DNA from: JBLNDG01 sp050261415
Lineage (GTDB): Bacteria > Bacillota > Clostridia > Lutisporales > Lutisporaceae
Length of the DNA: 25,110 nt
Direction: 5' to 3'
Assembly: GCA_050261415.1 (NCBI GenBank)
Contig: JBLNDG010000263.1
Location: 1 to 25,110 of the forward strand
Both the position numbers and the translations under genes were made by a program. The notes beneath the pieces were generated by a model. The model did not search any database. It worked only from the letters and a program-made list of their open reading frames with translations, and was not told the origin of the DNA. Numbering within the stretch: the first letter of the stretch is position 1; each line of letters starts with the position of its first letter. Positions 15,235-22,217 of this stretch are shown here, piece by piece.

Positions 15235-15281
15235 AATTATACCGAATATATGTTTTTTGAATCCTGGAGTTGGGTATAGCT

Positions 15282-15326
15282 TTACATAAAGTATTCAATT
15301 TCATTTGCTTTTACTATACCTGCCAT
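15282..15326 (-). CDS. 14-residue leader peptide upstream of the DHA3-like exporter
   Basis: ATG 15326 to TAA 15282 encodes MAGIVKANEIEYFM. GGAAGGAG lies 9 nt before the ATG, and the promoter's start site is only about 24 nt upstream, so this is the first ORF on the transcript. Two terminators lie between it and the exporter, as expected for a translated attenuator. I do not recognise the peptide and see no known arrest motif. A short ORF with a good ribosome binding site in this position is suggestive, not proof of translation. Confidence 0.65.
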   Translation of the reverse strand: MAGIVKANEIEYFM

Positions 15327-15356
15327 TCCAAGCAACTCCTTCCTTATTCTGGGTTA

Positions 15357-15385
15357 ATTCTAGCACACCGGATTGCGAATTGCAA
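15357..15385 (-). promoter_or_regulatory. Promoter of the DHA3-like exporter leader
   Basis: -35 TTGCAA (15385-15380), exactly 17 bp, and -10 TAGAAT (15362-15357) with a TGC extension just upstream (extended -10). Start near 15350. It begins about 34 bp after the stop of the B3/B4 gene. Confidence 0.8.
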
Positions 15386-15418
15386 TATAAATATTTTCAG
15401 CTTTATTGATATAGTGCA

Positions 15419-16123
15419 CTATTCAATCACGATCTCTCTATTGTTTTTATCCAGAAAAGATACCTGCTGGCTCCCCCCCAGATACTTGTTCACCAGTTCA
15501 GCCAATTCCTTAACAGCTGCTTCAAAGGCTTCTCTCCTGCTATTATCAACAGACTCAATGCACAGGAAAGTATTTTCCGTTTTTTCCGTAAGCTTTGTAC
15601 GGTCTGCCTCTCTCCAGTTCCAGCACCGGCAGATTGCTCCCGCTTCATCCTTGTATATAACTTCGCCATTGACCGGCGGCTGATTTTCGCCACTTCCCAA
15701 TGGAACAAAAAGTTCATTGCCTTCAGCACGGGTAAGCATTATATCCCCCCTGACCACATCCAGGTCCTCTCCTCCGCAGGGAAGCAGGTGGTTAAGAGAA
15801 ACACAGTTATATATATCAACCAGGGGATTTATCGAGCCTACAGGTTTTCCATTATATACCCTCCTCACCAGCGCTTCTATGGATGACCGGTTCTCCCTTG
15901 GGCTCTTGAACTTCTTATATGCATCCCTCCACACGGAAATGCAGGGATGTTTTGCAAGCTCGTAACCTTCAACTCCTTGAAGTGCTTTATTCGAAGCCGC
16001 CTTCAGCATATCTCCGAAATCAGTGCTGCCCGGTTCATTGTTTATCCCTTTCGCTACCACAACTCCGATTGCTGCATCGGGAAACAACTCCCAAAAGCTA
16101 TCTTCAATAATAAACTTCCTCAT
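15419..16123 (-). CDS. Stand-alone B3/B4 tRNA-binding-domain protein
   Basis: This 234-residue protein consists of the B3/B4 domain found in the beta subunit of phenylalanyl-tRNA synthetase, where it hydrolyses mischarged Tyr-tRNA. Seen: the free-standing-family pattern HPCISVWRDAYKKFKSPRENRSSIEALVRR (about 59-88, given as a landmark), NPLVDIYNCVSLNHLLPCGGEDLD, and the late WNWREADRTKLT. No catalytic synthetase, anticodon or aminoacylation domains are present. A trans-editing role on mischarged tRNA is the natural guess but is not demonstrated for these short proteins as far as I know. ATG 16123 has AAGGAGG 8 nt upstream. It lies between the DEAD-box gene (with terminator) and the exporter leader, so it is probably its own unit. 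Confidence 0.85.
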   Translation of the reverse strand: MRKFIIEDSFWELFPDAAIGVVVAKGINNEPGSTDFGDMLKAASNKALQGVEGYELAKHPCISVWRDAYKKFKSPRENRSSIEALVRRVYNGKPVGSINPLVDIYNCVSLNHLLPCGGEDLDVVRGDIMLTRAEGNELFVPLGSGENQPPVNGEVIYKDEAGAICRCWNWREADRTKLTEKTENTFLCIESVDNSRREAFEAAVKELAELVNKYLGGSQQVSFLDKNNREIVIE

Positions 16124-16176
16124 TTGTAAACCTCCTTCTTATATATAACCATACACAGACCTTTGTGCTTATAACC

Positions 16177-16221
16177 TCAAAGGCTTTTATTAAAGCATTT
16201 AACGATCAAGGAAGCCTTTGA
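16177..16221. repeat. Inverted repeat in the 5' region of the B3/B4 gene
   Basis: TCAAAGGCTT (16177-16186) and AAGCCTTTGA (16212-16221) are perfect 10-bp arms around 25 nt, 54 bp before the B3/B4 ATG. In the minus transcript the first arm could instead fold locally as ATCAAAGG/CCTTGAT. No T-run follows. It may be an operator or RNA element. No clear promoter could be placed nearby. Confidence 0.4.
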
Positions 16222-16280
16222 TGAAACTCATTGACGGAGCATAATAGATTAAGGTGGAATATATGCCCCTATTCGTTATA

Positions 16281-16322
16281 ACAGAACACCCTGATTAATT
16301 CAATGCATCGAACTAATCAGGG
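16281..16322 (-). terminator. Terminator-like hairpin after the DEAD-box helicase gene
   Basis: CCCTGATTAGTTC (16322-16310) pairs with 16301-16289 over 13 contiguous bp (one G·U) with an 8-nt loop, 7 nt past the stop codon. The tail, TGTTCTGTT, is only partly T-rich, so termination efficiency is uncertain. Confidence 0.65.
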
Positions 16323-16329
16323 CATTCCG

Positions 16330-17916
16330 CTAATGTCTCGCATTAGCAGGTTCTATATTGATTCTCTTGCCTTTTATCTGGTTATCCTTCATAATCCGGA
16401 TAACATCCTGTGCATATTCTCTTGGAATTTCAACAAAAGTATATTTGTCATAAATATCTATGCTGCCTATAAGTTTGCCAGGCAGGCCCGTCTCTCCTGC
16501 GATACCCCCCACAACATCTCCCGGCCTTATGTTCTGGTTCCTTCCGATGTTTATAAAGAGTCTTACCATACCAGGGTCTGCTCCTGTATTGTCAAAGTTG
16601 AAGGAATCCTCCTGATCCGTCTTGGTCTTCTCCCCTATTGTCATTTTCAAGAGTGCAGCGGCAATATCCAAAGAAGTGTATTCATCCCCGACAAGCCTTT
16701 CCACTGCTGCAACATACTCGGAAAGGCGTCCCTCCTCTATGGTTTCCTTTATCTTATCCAGGAACTTGTTTGTCCTTACCTCTTCCACATCTTCGGAGGA
16801 TGGTACCTGCTGAAGCTTCATCTTCGCCTTGGAATACCGCTGTATATCCTTAAGCTTGTATATTTCCCTGCCAACGATGAAGGTGAAGGCCTTGCCTGCC
16901 CTTCCAGCTCTGGCAGTTCTCCCGATTCTATGTACATAGTATTCTTCGTCCTGTGGAAGATCATAGTTGAATACCGCTTCTATATCATCCACATCTATGC
17001 CTCTGGCTGCTACATCAGTTGCTACAAGTATATCTACATTTCCGCTTCTGAACTTTGCCATCACCCTATCCCTCTGGACCTGCTTCAAGTCTCCGTGCAG
17101 CCCGTCTGCGAAGTATCCTCTTCCCTGCAGTTCCTCGACAAGTTCATCGACCTTTTTCTTAGTATTGCAGAATACCAGTGAAAGCTTCGGGTTATACATA
17201 TCCAGCAATCTGGATAAAACCTCCGGCTTTGTTTTCTCTTTAACTTCAAAATATACCTGTTCTATTTTCGGGGCTGTTAGTTCCTTGTGCACCACCTTGA
17301 CATGCTTTGGTTTCCTCTGGAACTTCTTGGTCAATTCCAGAATGGCCTGGGGCATGGTCGCAGAGAAGAGCAGTGTCTGTCTTTCTTCCGGCACAGCCTT
17401 GAGTATTGTGATTATGTCATCAATGAATCCCATATCCAACATTTCATCCGCTTCATCAAGTACCGCCATTTTCACTGTATTCAGTTTAAGCGTGCCGCGG
17501 TTCATATGATCCATGACTCTGCCCGGTGTGCCTACTATTACCTGGGGCCTCTTCTTCAGTGCCTTTATCTGCCGGTCAATGGGCTGTCCGCCGTAAACAG
17601 GCAGAACTTCTATGCCTCTCTTATATTTGCCCAGTTCTCTTATTTCCTCTGCTACCTGTATCGCCAGTTCCCTTGTGGGGCAGAGTATCAGAGCTTGAAC
17701 TGCCTTATCTTCCGGTCTAATCATCTCAAGTATTGGTATCCCGAAGGCAGCAGTCTTTCCTGTCCCGGTCTGTGCCTGGCCTATAATATCAATTCCTTCA
17801 AGAACAAAAGGAATTGCTTGCGACTGTATTGGAGTAGCTTCCTCAAACCCTTTGTCTTCAATTGCTTTCTGGATTTCCTTCGACAGGTTCAGTTCCGTAA
17901 ATTTCAATGTCTCCAT
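16330..17916 (-). CDS. DEAD-box ATP-dependent RNA helicase, DbpA/CshA-like
   Basis: This 528-residue cytoplasmic RNA helicase unwinds RNA duplexes in ribosome assembly or cold adaptation. Motifs in order: Q motif (Phe6, Gln31), Walker A AQTGTGKT (48-55), PTREL (80-84), TPGR (130-133), DEAD (154-157), SAT, then in the second RecA domain VFCNTKKKVDEL, VATDVAARGID and HRIGRTARAGR. The last 70 residues (MVRLFINIGRNQNIRPGDVVGGIAGE...) form a DbpA-type RNA-binding domain. Two ATGs stand at 17922 and 17916; AGAAGGT abuts the first and is 6 nt from the second, so 17916 is preferred. A promoter lies upstream and a hairpin follows the stop, so it is likely monocistronic. Confidence 0.93.
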   Translation of the reverse strand: METLKFTELNLSKEIQKAIEDKGFEEATPIQSQAIPFVLEGIDIIGQAQTGTGKTAAFGIPILEMIRPEDKAVQALILCPTRELAIQVAEEIRELGKYKRGIEVLPVYGGQPIDRQIKALKKRPQVIVGTPGRVMDHMNRGTLKLNTVKMAVLDEADEMLDMGFIDDIITILKAVPEERQTLLFSATMPQAILELTKKFQRKPKHVKVVHKELTAPKIEQVYFEVKEKTKPEVLSRLLDMYNPKLSLVFCNTKKKVDELVEELQGRGYFADGLHGDLKQVQRDRVMAKFRSGNVDILVATDVAARGIDVDDIEAVFNYDLPQDEEYYVHRIGRTARAGRAGKAFTFIVGREIYKLKDIQRYSKAKMKLQQVPSSEDVEEVRTNKFLDKIKETIEEGRLSEYVAAVERLVGDEYTSLDIAAALLKMTIGEKTKTDQEDSFNFDNTGADPGMVRLFINIGRNQNIRPGDVVGGIAGETGLPGKLIGSIDIYDKYTFVEIPREYAQDVIRIMKDNQIKGKRINIEPANARH

Positions 17917-17952
17917 TATCATACCTTCTTTTCTCTAAAATGCAACTATTTA

Positions 17953-17981
17953 ACTATACATTTATTATGTTCAATTTACAA
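17953..17981 (-). promoter_or_regulatory. Promoter of the DEAD-box helicase gene
   Basis: -35 TTGTAA (17981-17976), 17 bp, and -10 TATAGT (17958-17953). Start near 17946. The surrounding gap also holds a 9-bp inverted repeat, AACTATTTA (17945-17953) and TAAATAGTT (18002-18010), of unknown meaning. Confidence 0.6.
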
Positions 17982-18008
17982 TATAATTTTTCATATTTCG
18001 ATAAATAG

Positions 18009-19097
18009 TTAAAGCTTCTTCCGGAGCTTCCCCACTGCGAAAAGAAGAAAGGGTATAGCATAGCCGAATGACATATTTATCGGTTCAAGCAGCTTATTCG
18101 AAAAATCCTCAAGCTCAAGCTTATTTGCCGCTATACTTAGTGTAAGATAGTATGCAAAAACAGCAAATATCTTTATCAAACCTTTTGTATCCGATAGTTT
18201 GAAAAGCACCTTCATTATGTTCAGTGCAGTAACAATTAATGCAGATACAAGTATAAAATCCGCAAAGATCCAAATTGCTACGACTATCGCTTCGATGTTC
18301 TCTATTGTATCTGCTATGTTTACCTGTTTCACTGCTACAAGTACCGGAACAGGCGCTCTTTCAGCCGTTGAACTGCCTAATACTCCTATAGTGATAAAAA
18401 GTACCACCAGTACACTTGATACATTCACAAAGGCGGTGGTAAACCCTAATTTTAAAAAATGTTTCTTGTCGCTTACCCTGTCGCCTAAAAAAGACAATAA
18501 AAATACATATGCAAGAATAGAGCTAACCCCCACGCTGGCCTTCATAATTGGAACAATATCGTTGAAATAAACCGGAGCAACATTATCAAGCCTGACCAAA
18601 GGCAGGAGGCATATAGTCAGTATGAGCAGCATGAGACCTATAAAAGGCAGGATGATTTCGCCCATACGTCCGATTACACTAATATCGGAATGTATTATAT
18701 ATACTATGAATATCAGGTTTACTATGACAAAAACCTTTATATCAAAGCCTGCATATACGGAACTCACCAATCGTTCCACACTATAGCGCAGATAGAGTGC
18801 GACATTCCAAGTTACCCACAGCAGGTATAATAATACAATGAATTTACCGGCAAGCTTTCCCATAATATCATCTATAATTTCAGCCATGCTTTCCTTCTTA
18901 TAGCTCTTAAACATTACATTCATTATAATAATAAGAAGTATGAAAGGGACTGCAGATATTAGCGGCGAGACCCATCCGGCCTGTTTTGCCCGTAAAGATG
19001 CAAAGCTCGGAAAAAATCTTGTTGCCGGTGAAGAAACCATTATAGTAAATATAAATAAAAGCTGCCTGGCAGAAATAGTGTCTCTTTTGGCTTTCAT
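18009..19097 (-). CDS. Spore germinant receptor B subunit (GerAB/GerKB family permease)
   Basis: This 362-residue inner-membrane protein of about ten helices belongs to the amino acid/polyamine/organocation-like GerB family. The B subunit binds the small-molecule germinant in the spore inner membrane. Seen: the N-terminal TISARQLLFIFTIMVSSPATRFFPS (early landmark; residues about 7-31), long hydrophobic segments throughout, and the basic end VGKLRKKL. Length is typical. ATG 19097 has AAGGAG 9 nt upstream, overlapping the end of the preceding small gene. It is the last gene of the four-gene receptor operon. The germinant is not predictable. Expression should be forespore-specific (known for the family); I could not place a clear sigma-G promoter. 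Confidence 0.9.
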   Translation of the reverse strand: MKAKRDTISARQLLFIFTIMVSSPATRFFPSFASLRAKQAGWVSPLISAVPFILLIIIMNVMFKSYKKESMAEIIDDIMGKLAGKFIVLLYLLWVTWNVALYLRYSVERLVSSVYAGFDIKVFVIVNLIFIVYIIHSDISVIGRMGEIILPFIGLMLLILTICLLPLVRLDNVAPVYFNDIVPIMKASVGVSSILAYVFLLSFLGDRVSDKKHFLKLGFTTAFVNVSSVLVVLFITIGVLGSSTAERAPVPVLVAVKQVNIADTIENIEAIVVAIWIFADFILVSALIVTALNIMKVLFKLSDTKGLIKIFAVFAYYLTLSIAANKLELEDFSNKLLEPINMSFGYAIPFLLFAVGKLRKKL

Positions 19098-19110
19098 TCA
19101 ACCAATCTCC

Positions 19111-19311
19111 TTAATATTTGATGCCGAAGATTTCAAACAACACTTTTATTAAACTTGCAGTATACCTGTGCGAATTGTAATAATACCCAAGAAGCAGTGT
19201 TGCAATAGTTAAAATAATAAATACAACCTTTTCCTTATTCTGCTTTTTCTTTGACATCGTTCTGAAGTCGATTATACAAATAACAAGCACTACAATAATC
19301 AATACAGTCAT
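19111..19311 (-). CDS. Small two-helix membrane protein inside the germinant receptor operon
   Basis: This 66-residue protein has two hydrophobic helices, about residues 2-15 and 29-45, separated by a very basic loop (SKKKQNKEK), and a C-terminal amphipathic tail. GGAGGG lies 6 nt before ATG 19311. It sits 17 bp after the C-subunit gene and 13 bp before the B-subunit gene, so it is certainly within the operon. Small two-helix proteins encoded in or next to gerA-type operons of Bacillus (sometimes called D subunits) modulate receptor function; this is a plausible clostridial counterpart by position and topology. I do not recognise it by sequence. Confidence 0.8.
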   Translation of the reverse strand: MTVLIIVVLVICIIDFRTMSKKKQNKEKVVFIILTIATLLLGYYYNSHRYTASLIKVLFEIFGIKY

Positions 19312-19328
19312 AGCTACCCTCCATGGCC

Positions 19329-20525
19329 TTATTTTTTGCCGCCTGTCGGCTCTTTTATCAAATAAGTCCTGGCCACTTGCGATTCCACTTCTACGTTAAA
19401 CTTGATCTTGGGGAATAATTCCTTCCATTGTGAGGCAAACTCATCCCGCATTCCCGGATACCTGAAACCAAAGCTGGTCACTGCACTAAAGAAATCTGCG
19501 TTCTTTTCCTGCGCCAGGCTTATTATGTGTTCAATTTCTTTCTTAACGACATTTTCCTGTTGTTTTCTCAGGTATTGAAGGCTCTCCTCATCAAACTCAG
19601 CTTGGGTGCCCTCTATTTCACCAATGTTTGTTATAAGTGATACCTTTATTGTGCAAGATATATCATCACCCTGTATCTTTGGGTAGCGCTTGGCTTTGCT
19701 TTCGACTATCTCCAGTGACACTGTCTCGCCATTCTTTCCCTTGACAACTATAACACCGGATCCCACCCGGTTCATCAGAAAGTTGATTCCTCTTGATTCC
19801 TTGTCGGTTAAGAACATTGACAGCTTGTCACCGTTAAACACTGAATAGCCGCTAACCTTTATATCGTATAAATCCTTCTTCTCCGTTTCCGAAATGGAAT
19901 TGACGGCTTCCAAATATGGGATAAAGGTTGCGAGCTGTTTATTGTCAAATATAAATATAGCCTCATTCAAAGATACTGTGCTTGCTACAGATACTTTTTT
20001 AATGCCTTGCTCTATACTGGAAAGCCTGTCACCGGCAAACATTTTTTTGGTATTGGTCTTCTTTACTATGGAATTTGCTGTCTCCCCCTTTACAATATAT
20101 AGTTTCGCATTATACCTGAATTCACTCTGCCTGCTGATAAAATCCAGATAAGGCAGCACACCTTCCCGCGCAATTTCCTCTCCTATCAGTATGAATTCTG
20201 TATGCCCAAAGTGAGGCCTTTTTTCAGCATATGTCAATGAATTCCTTACTGCTTCAAACATAGTTTCCCCTTCTGCGGCTATGGACTCCGCACTTTGCTG
20301 CTGTGACTGGCCTCCGCCTCCACCGCCCCCCCCGCCGTTTCCACCGGAGGTAGTGCTCTTTGTTGTAAGCGTCACCTTAACCTTCCCATCCTGCCCTTTA
20401 TCAATGGATATAATCCTTACAATGAATGACCTGTCTATTTCTGTTCTAGTTCTTTCAATTTGTGCACACGAAGATAAGTAAAAAGCGACGAAAAGCAATA
20501 ATATGAGTATAAATGTTTTGCGCAT
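19329..20525 (-). CDS. Spore germinant receptor C subunit (Ger(x)C family lipoprotein)
   Basis: This 398-residue lipoprotein is anchored on the outer face of the spore inner membrane. Seen: a signal peptide with lipobox LSSC, lipidated Cys20, then the Ger(x)C start IERTRTEIDRSFIVRIISID. Conserved later segments are EKRPHFGHTEFILIGEEIAREG and YLDFISRQSEFRYNAKLYIVKG, here only as landmarks. The C-terminal third (QENVVKKEIEHIISLAQEKNADFFS...) is also typical. An unusual low-complexity stretch, Gly61-Gly72 followed by QSQQQS, is encoded partly by a run of eight G on the coding strand (20333-20326). It starts 9 bp after the A-subunit stop. ATG 20525 has only GAGAG nearby, so translational coupling to gerA is likely. 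Confidence 0.92.
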   Translation of the reverse strand: MRKTFILILLLFVAFYLSSCAQIERTRTEIDRSFIVRIISIDKGQDGKVKVTLTTKSTTSGGNGGGGGGGGGQSQQQSAESIAAEGETMFEAVRNSLTYAEKRPHFGHTEFILIGEEIAREGVLPYLDFISRQSEFRYNAKLYIVKGETANSIVKKTNTKKMFAGDRLSSIEQGIKKVSVASTVSLNEAIFIFDNKQLATFIPYLEAVNSISETEKKDLYDIKVSGYSVFNGDKLSMFLTDKESRGINFLMNRVGSGVIVVKGKNGETVSLEIVESKAKRYPKIQGDDISCTIKVSLITNIGEIEGTQAEFDEESLQYLRKQQENVVKKEIEHIISLAQEKNADFFSAVTSFGFRYPGMRDEFASQWKELFPKIKFNVEVESQVARTYLIKEPTGGKK

Positions 20526-20534
20526 AAAATTCTC

Positions 20535-22058
20535 TCATTCCATTCTTTTCTTATTATAGGGGTTCAGCTCTTTCGGCCGCTTGATCATAGTGAAAAGCGG
20601 AAATCTGAACAGTGTATCCTGAAGCTGTAAGTCTTCACTGGCTACGAGCGGGTCAAGATATGGGACTCCAAAGGTCTCAAGCTTGCACCAGTGGTAAAGC
20701 AGCAGAACCAGCCCGAGGGTCATGCCAAATATTCCAATTATGCTGCTCAGGACAGTAATTCCAAAACGCCATAACCTCAGGGCATTACTGAGATCCTGGT
20801 TAGGCATGGTAAAGCTAGCAATAGCAGTTACTGCTATTATTACAACAGTTGCAGGGGACACCAGCTTTGCCTGTACGGCCGATTGTCCTACTACCAATGC
20901 CCCCACTATGGATACAGTCTGACCTATTGTTTTCGGCAGTCTTAAACCCGCTTCTACCAATAGTTCAAAAGCAATAAGAAGCAGGAATACTTCAACAAAC
21001 ATGGGAAATGGAACTCCCTCCTTAGAGGCTACAATTGAAAAAGCAAGCTCTGTTGGCAGCATTTCCTGATGAAAGGTAGTTGCGCTGACATAAAACCCGG
21101 GTAGAACCAAGGTAATAGCCATTGATATGAAGCGTATAAACCGGATTACAGAGCTAACCAGAAAATGCTGGGAATAATCCTCCGGAGCCTGGATAAACTG
21201 CAGCAGCGTACCAGGTATAATAAATGCCGTTGGAAGTCCGTCAATGATTAGCCCCACCCTCCCATCTGAAATGTTGGAGCAAAATCTATCCGGCCTTTCT
21301 GTAGACATGACCTGCGGAAAAGCTGAATACTTGTCATCTATGATGAACTCCTCAATATACCCCGAGGTAATTGCCCTATCAATATTTATACTATCCAGCC
21401 TTTTTTTCACTTCATCCACCAGTTTTTTATTGGCAATTCCTTTTAAATACACTAAAGCAACCGGTGTTTTTGATTGTTTTCCCACAACCATCTCTTTTAT
21501 AACAAGGTCCGGGGACTTGATCTTTCTTCTGCAGGTTGCGGTATTGGTTCTTATGACCTCTATAAATGAATCCTTTGCCCCCTTAATGACATTCTCACCC
21601 GTCGGCTCGTCTATGCCTCTTTTGTCAAAGCCTTTGACTTCAAAGGAAAAAGCGGTTTTTTCACTGTCAAATACAATCACAGTACTGCCTGTCAAAAGAT
21701 CGGTGAGCAAGTCCTCCATCTTTTCACGTTTTTTCATTGCGGCATTATAAACTACCCCATGCTCCAGCAATTTCATTGCCTCATCATAGGTCATGCAAAG
21801 GTCAAAGCGTTCTTCCTGCATCAGGGGCTTTAGTATGTAATCGCTGGCAGACTTGCTGTCAACCAGTCCGTCAACAAAAATAAAGGATACTTTGAGATCC
21901 TCGCGGTTCCTTATAAGGACTTCCCTGAATATAACATCCGTATTTATACCTAATATGGTTTTAAGGTTTTGCGTAGTAACCTCCAGATCCTTATAGCCGT
22001 TATTCTCCTCAGGCTTTTGATCATTCTCTGGTTTATTCTTTTTATCATTTGAAGGCAT
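20535..22058 (-). CDS. Spore germinant receptor A subunit (GerAA/GerKA family)
   Basis: This 507-residue receptor subunit has a hydrophilic N-terminal half, then about five membrane helices and a cytoplasmic tail. GerA-type A subunits assemble with B and C in the inner spore membrane; recent work on the family shows they form oligomeric ion channels. Seen: a charged low-complexity start (KKNKPENDQKPEENNG), the conserved STERPDRFCSNISDGRVGLIIDGLP region (about 257-281, in part), the EAGLRLPKTIGQTVSIVGALVVGQSAV region, and FTMPNQDLSNALRLWRF. Length is typical. AAGGGA lies about 9 nt before ATG 22058. It is the first gene of the A-C-small-B operon. The 147-bp gap upstream should hold a forespore promoter, but no convincing sigma-G match was found. 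Confidence 0.93.
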   Translation of the reverse strand: MPSNDKKNKPENDQKPEENNGYKDLEVTTQNLKTILGINTDVIFREVLIRNREDLKVSFIFVDGLVDSKSASDYILKPLMQEERFDLCMTYDEAMKLLEHGVVYNAAMKKREKMEDLLTDLLTGSTVIVFDSEKTAFSFEVKGFDKRGIDEPTGENVIKGAKDSFIEVIRTNTATCRRKIKSPDLVIKEMVVGKQSKTPVALVYLKGIANKKLVDEVKKRLDSINIDRAITSGYIEEFIIDDKYSAFPQVMSTERPDRFCSNISDGRVGLIIDGLPTAFIIPGTLLQFIQAPEDYSQHFLVSSVIRFIRFISMAITLVLPGFYVSATTFHQEMLPTELAFSIVASKEGVPFPMFVEVFLLLIAFELLVEAGLRLPKTIGQTVSIVGALVVGQSAVQAKLVSPATVVIIAVTAIASFTMPNQDLSNALRLWRFGITVLSSIIGIFGMTLGLVLLLYHWCKLETFGVPYLDPLVASEDLQLQDTLFRFPLFTMIKRPKELNPYNKKRME

Positions 22059-22190
22059 GGTGCCACTTCCCTTGGTTTAAAAATACATTTAATGTGACAA
22101 AGCTGTTATTATTCTGCACATATACTTCAAATTTATAAATGAACACCTATCAAAATATAGTTGCATTACTATGTACAGGCATCTTTAGCG

Positions 22191-22217
22191 AAAAAAAGAT
22201 AGGTTTTACCTATCTTT
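22191..22217 (-). terminator. Intrinsic terminator overlapping the HelD-like gene stop
   Basis: AAAGATAGGT (22217-22208) and ACCTATCTTT (22204-22195) form a perfect 10-bp stem with a 3-nt loop, followed by four further U (22194-22191). The TAA stop codon (22208-22206) lies in the loop and stem edge, so terminator and coding end overlap. Confidence 0.88.

Larger units (their letters stand above)
15143..15276 (-). promoter_or_regulatory. Leader RNA with tandem competing hairpins and a 10-bp closing helix
   Basis: TACCCAACTC (15276-15267 in the minus transcript) just after the leader peptide is perfectly complementary to GAGTTGGGTA (15152-15143) just before the exporter's ribosome binding site. 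It encloses two terminator hairpins. The 3' arm of the first (15219-15209) can pair with the 5' arm of the second (15186-15176) over 11 contiguous pairs, four of them G·U, which would break both terminators. Found by eye; energies not calculated. Confidence 0.65.

Noticed and set aside
16199..16231. Ten-codon ORF (MSFIKGFLDR) on the minus strand before the B3/B4 gene, a third possible leader peptide
   Set aside because: No Shine-Dalgarno precedes it, no clear promoter was found and no T-run terminator follows, unlike the two accepted leaders.
16303..17181. 292-codon plus-strand open frame opposite the DEAD-box helicase
   Set aside because: Antisense shadow of a well-conserved helicase; composition is Cys/His/Tyr-rich and unlike a real protein.
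22059..22190. Sigma-G promoter for the germinant receptor operon
   Set aside because: GTATA and CATTT elements exist, but none has an acceptable -10 at the right spacing.
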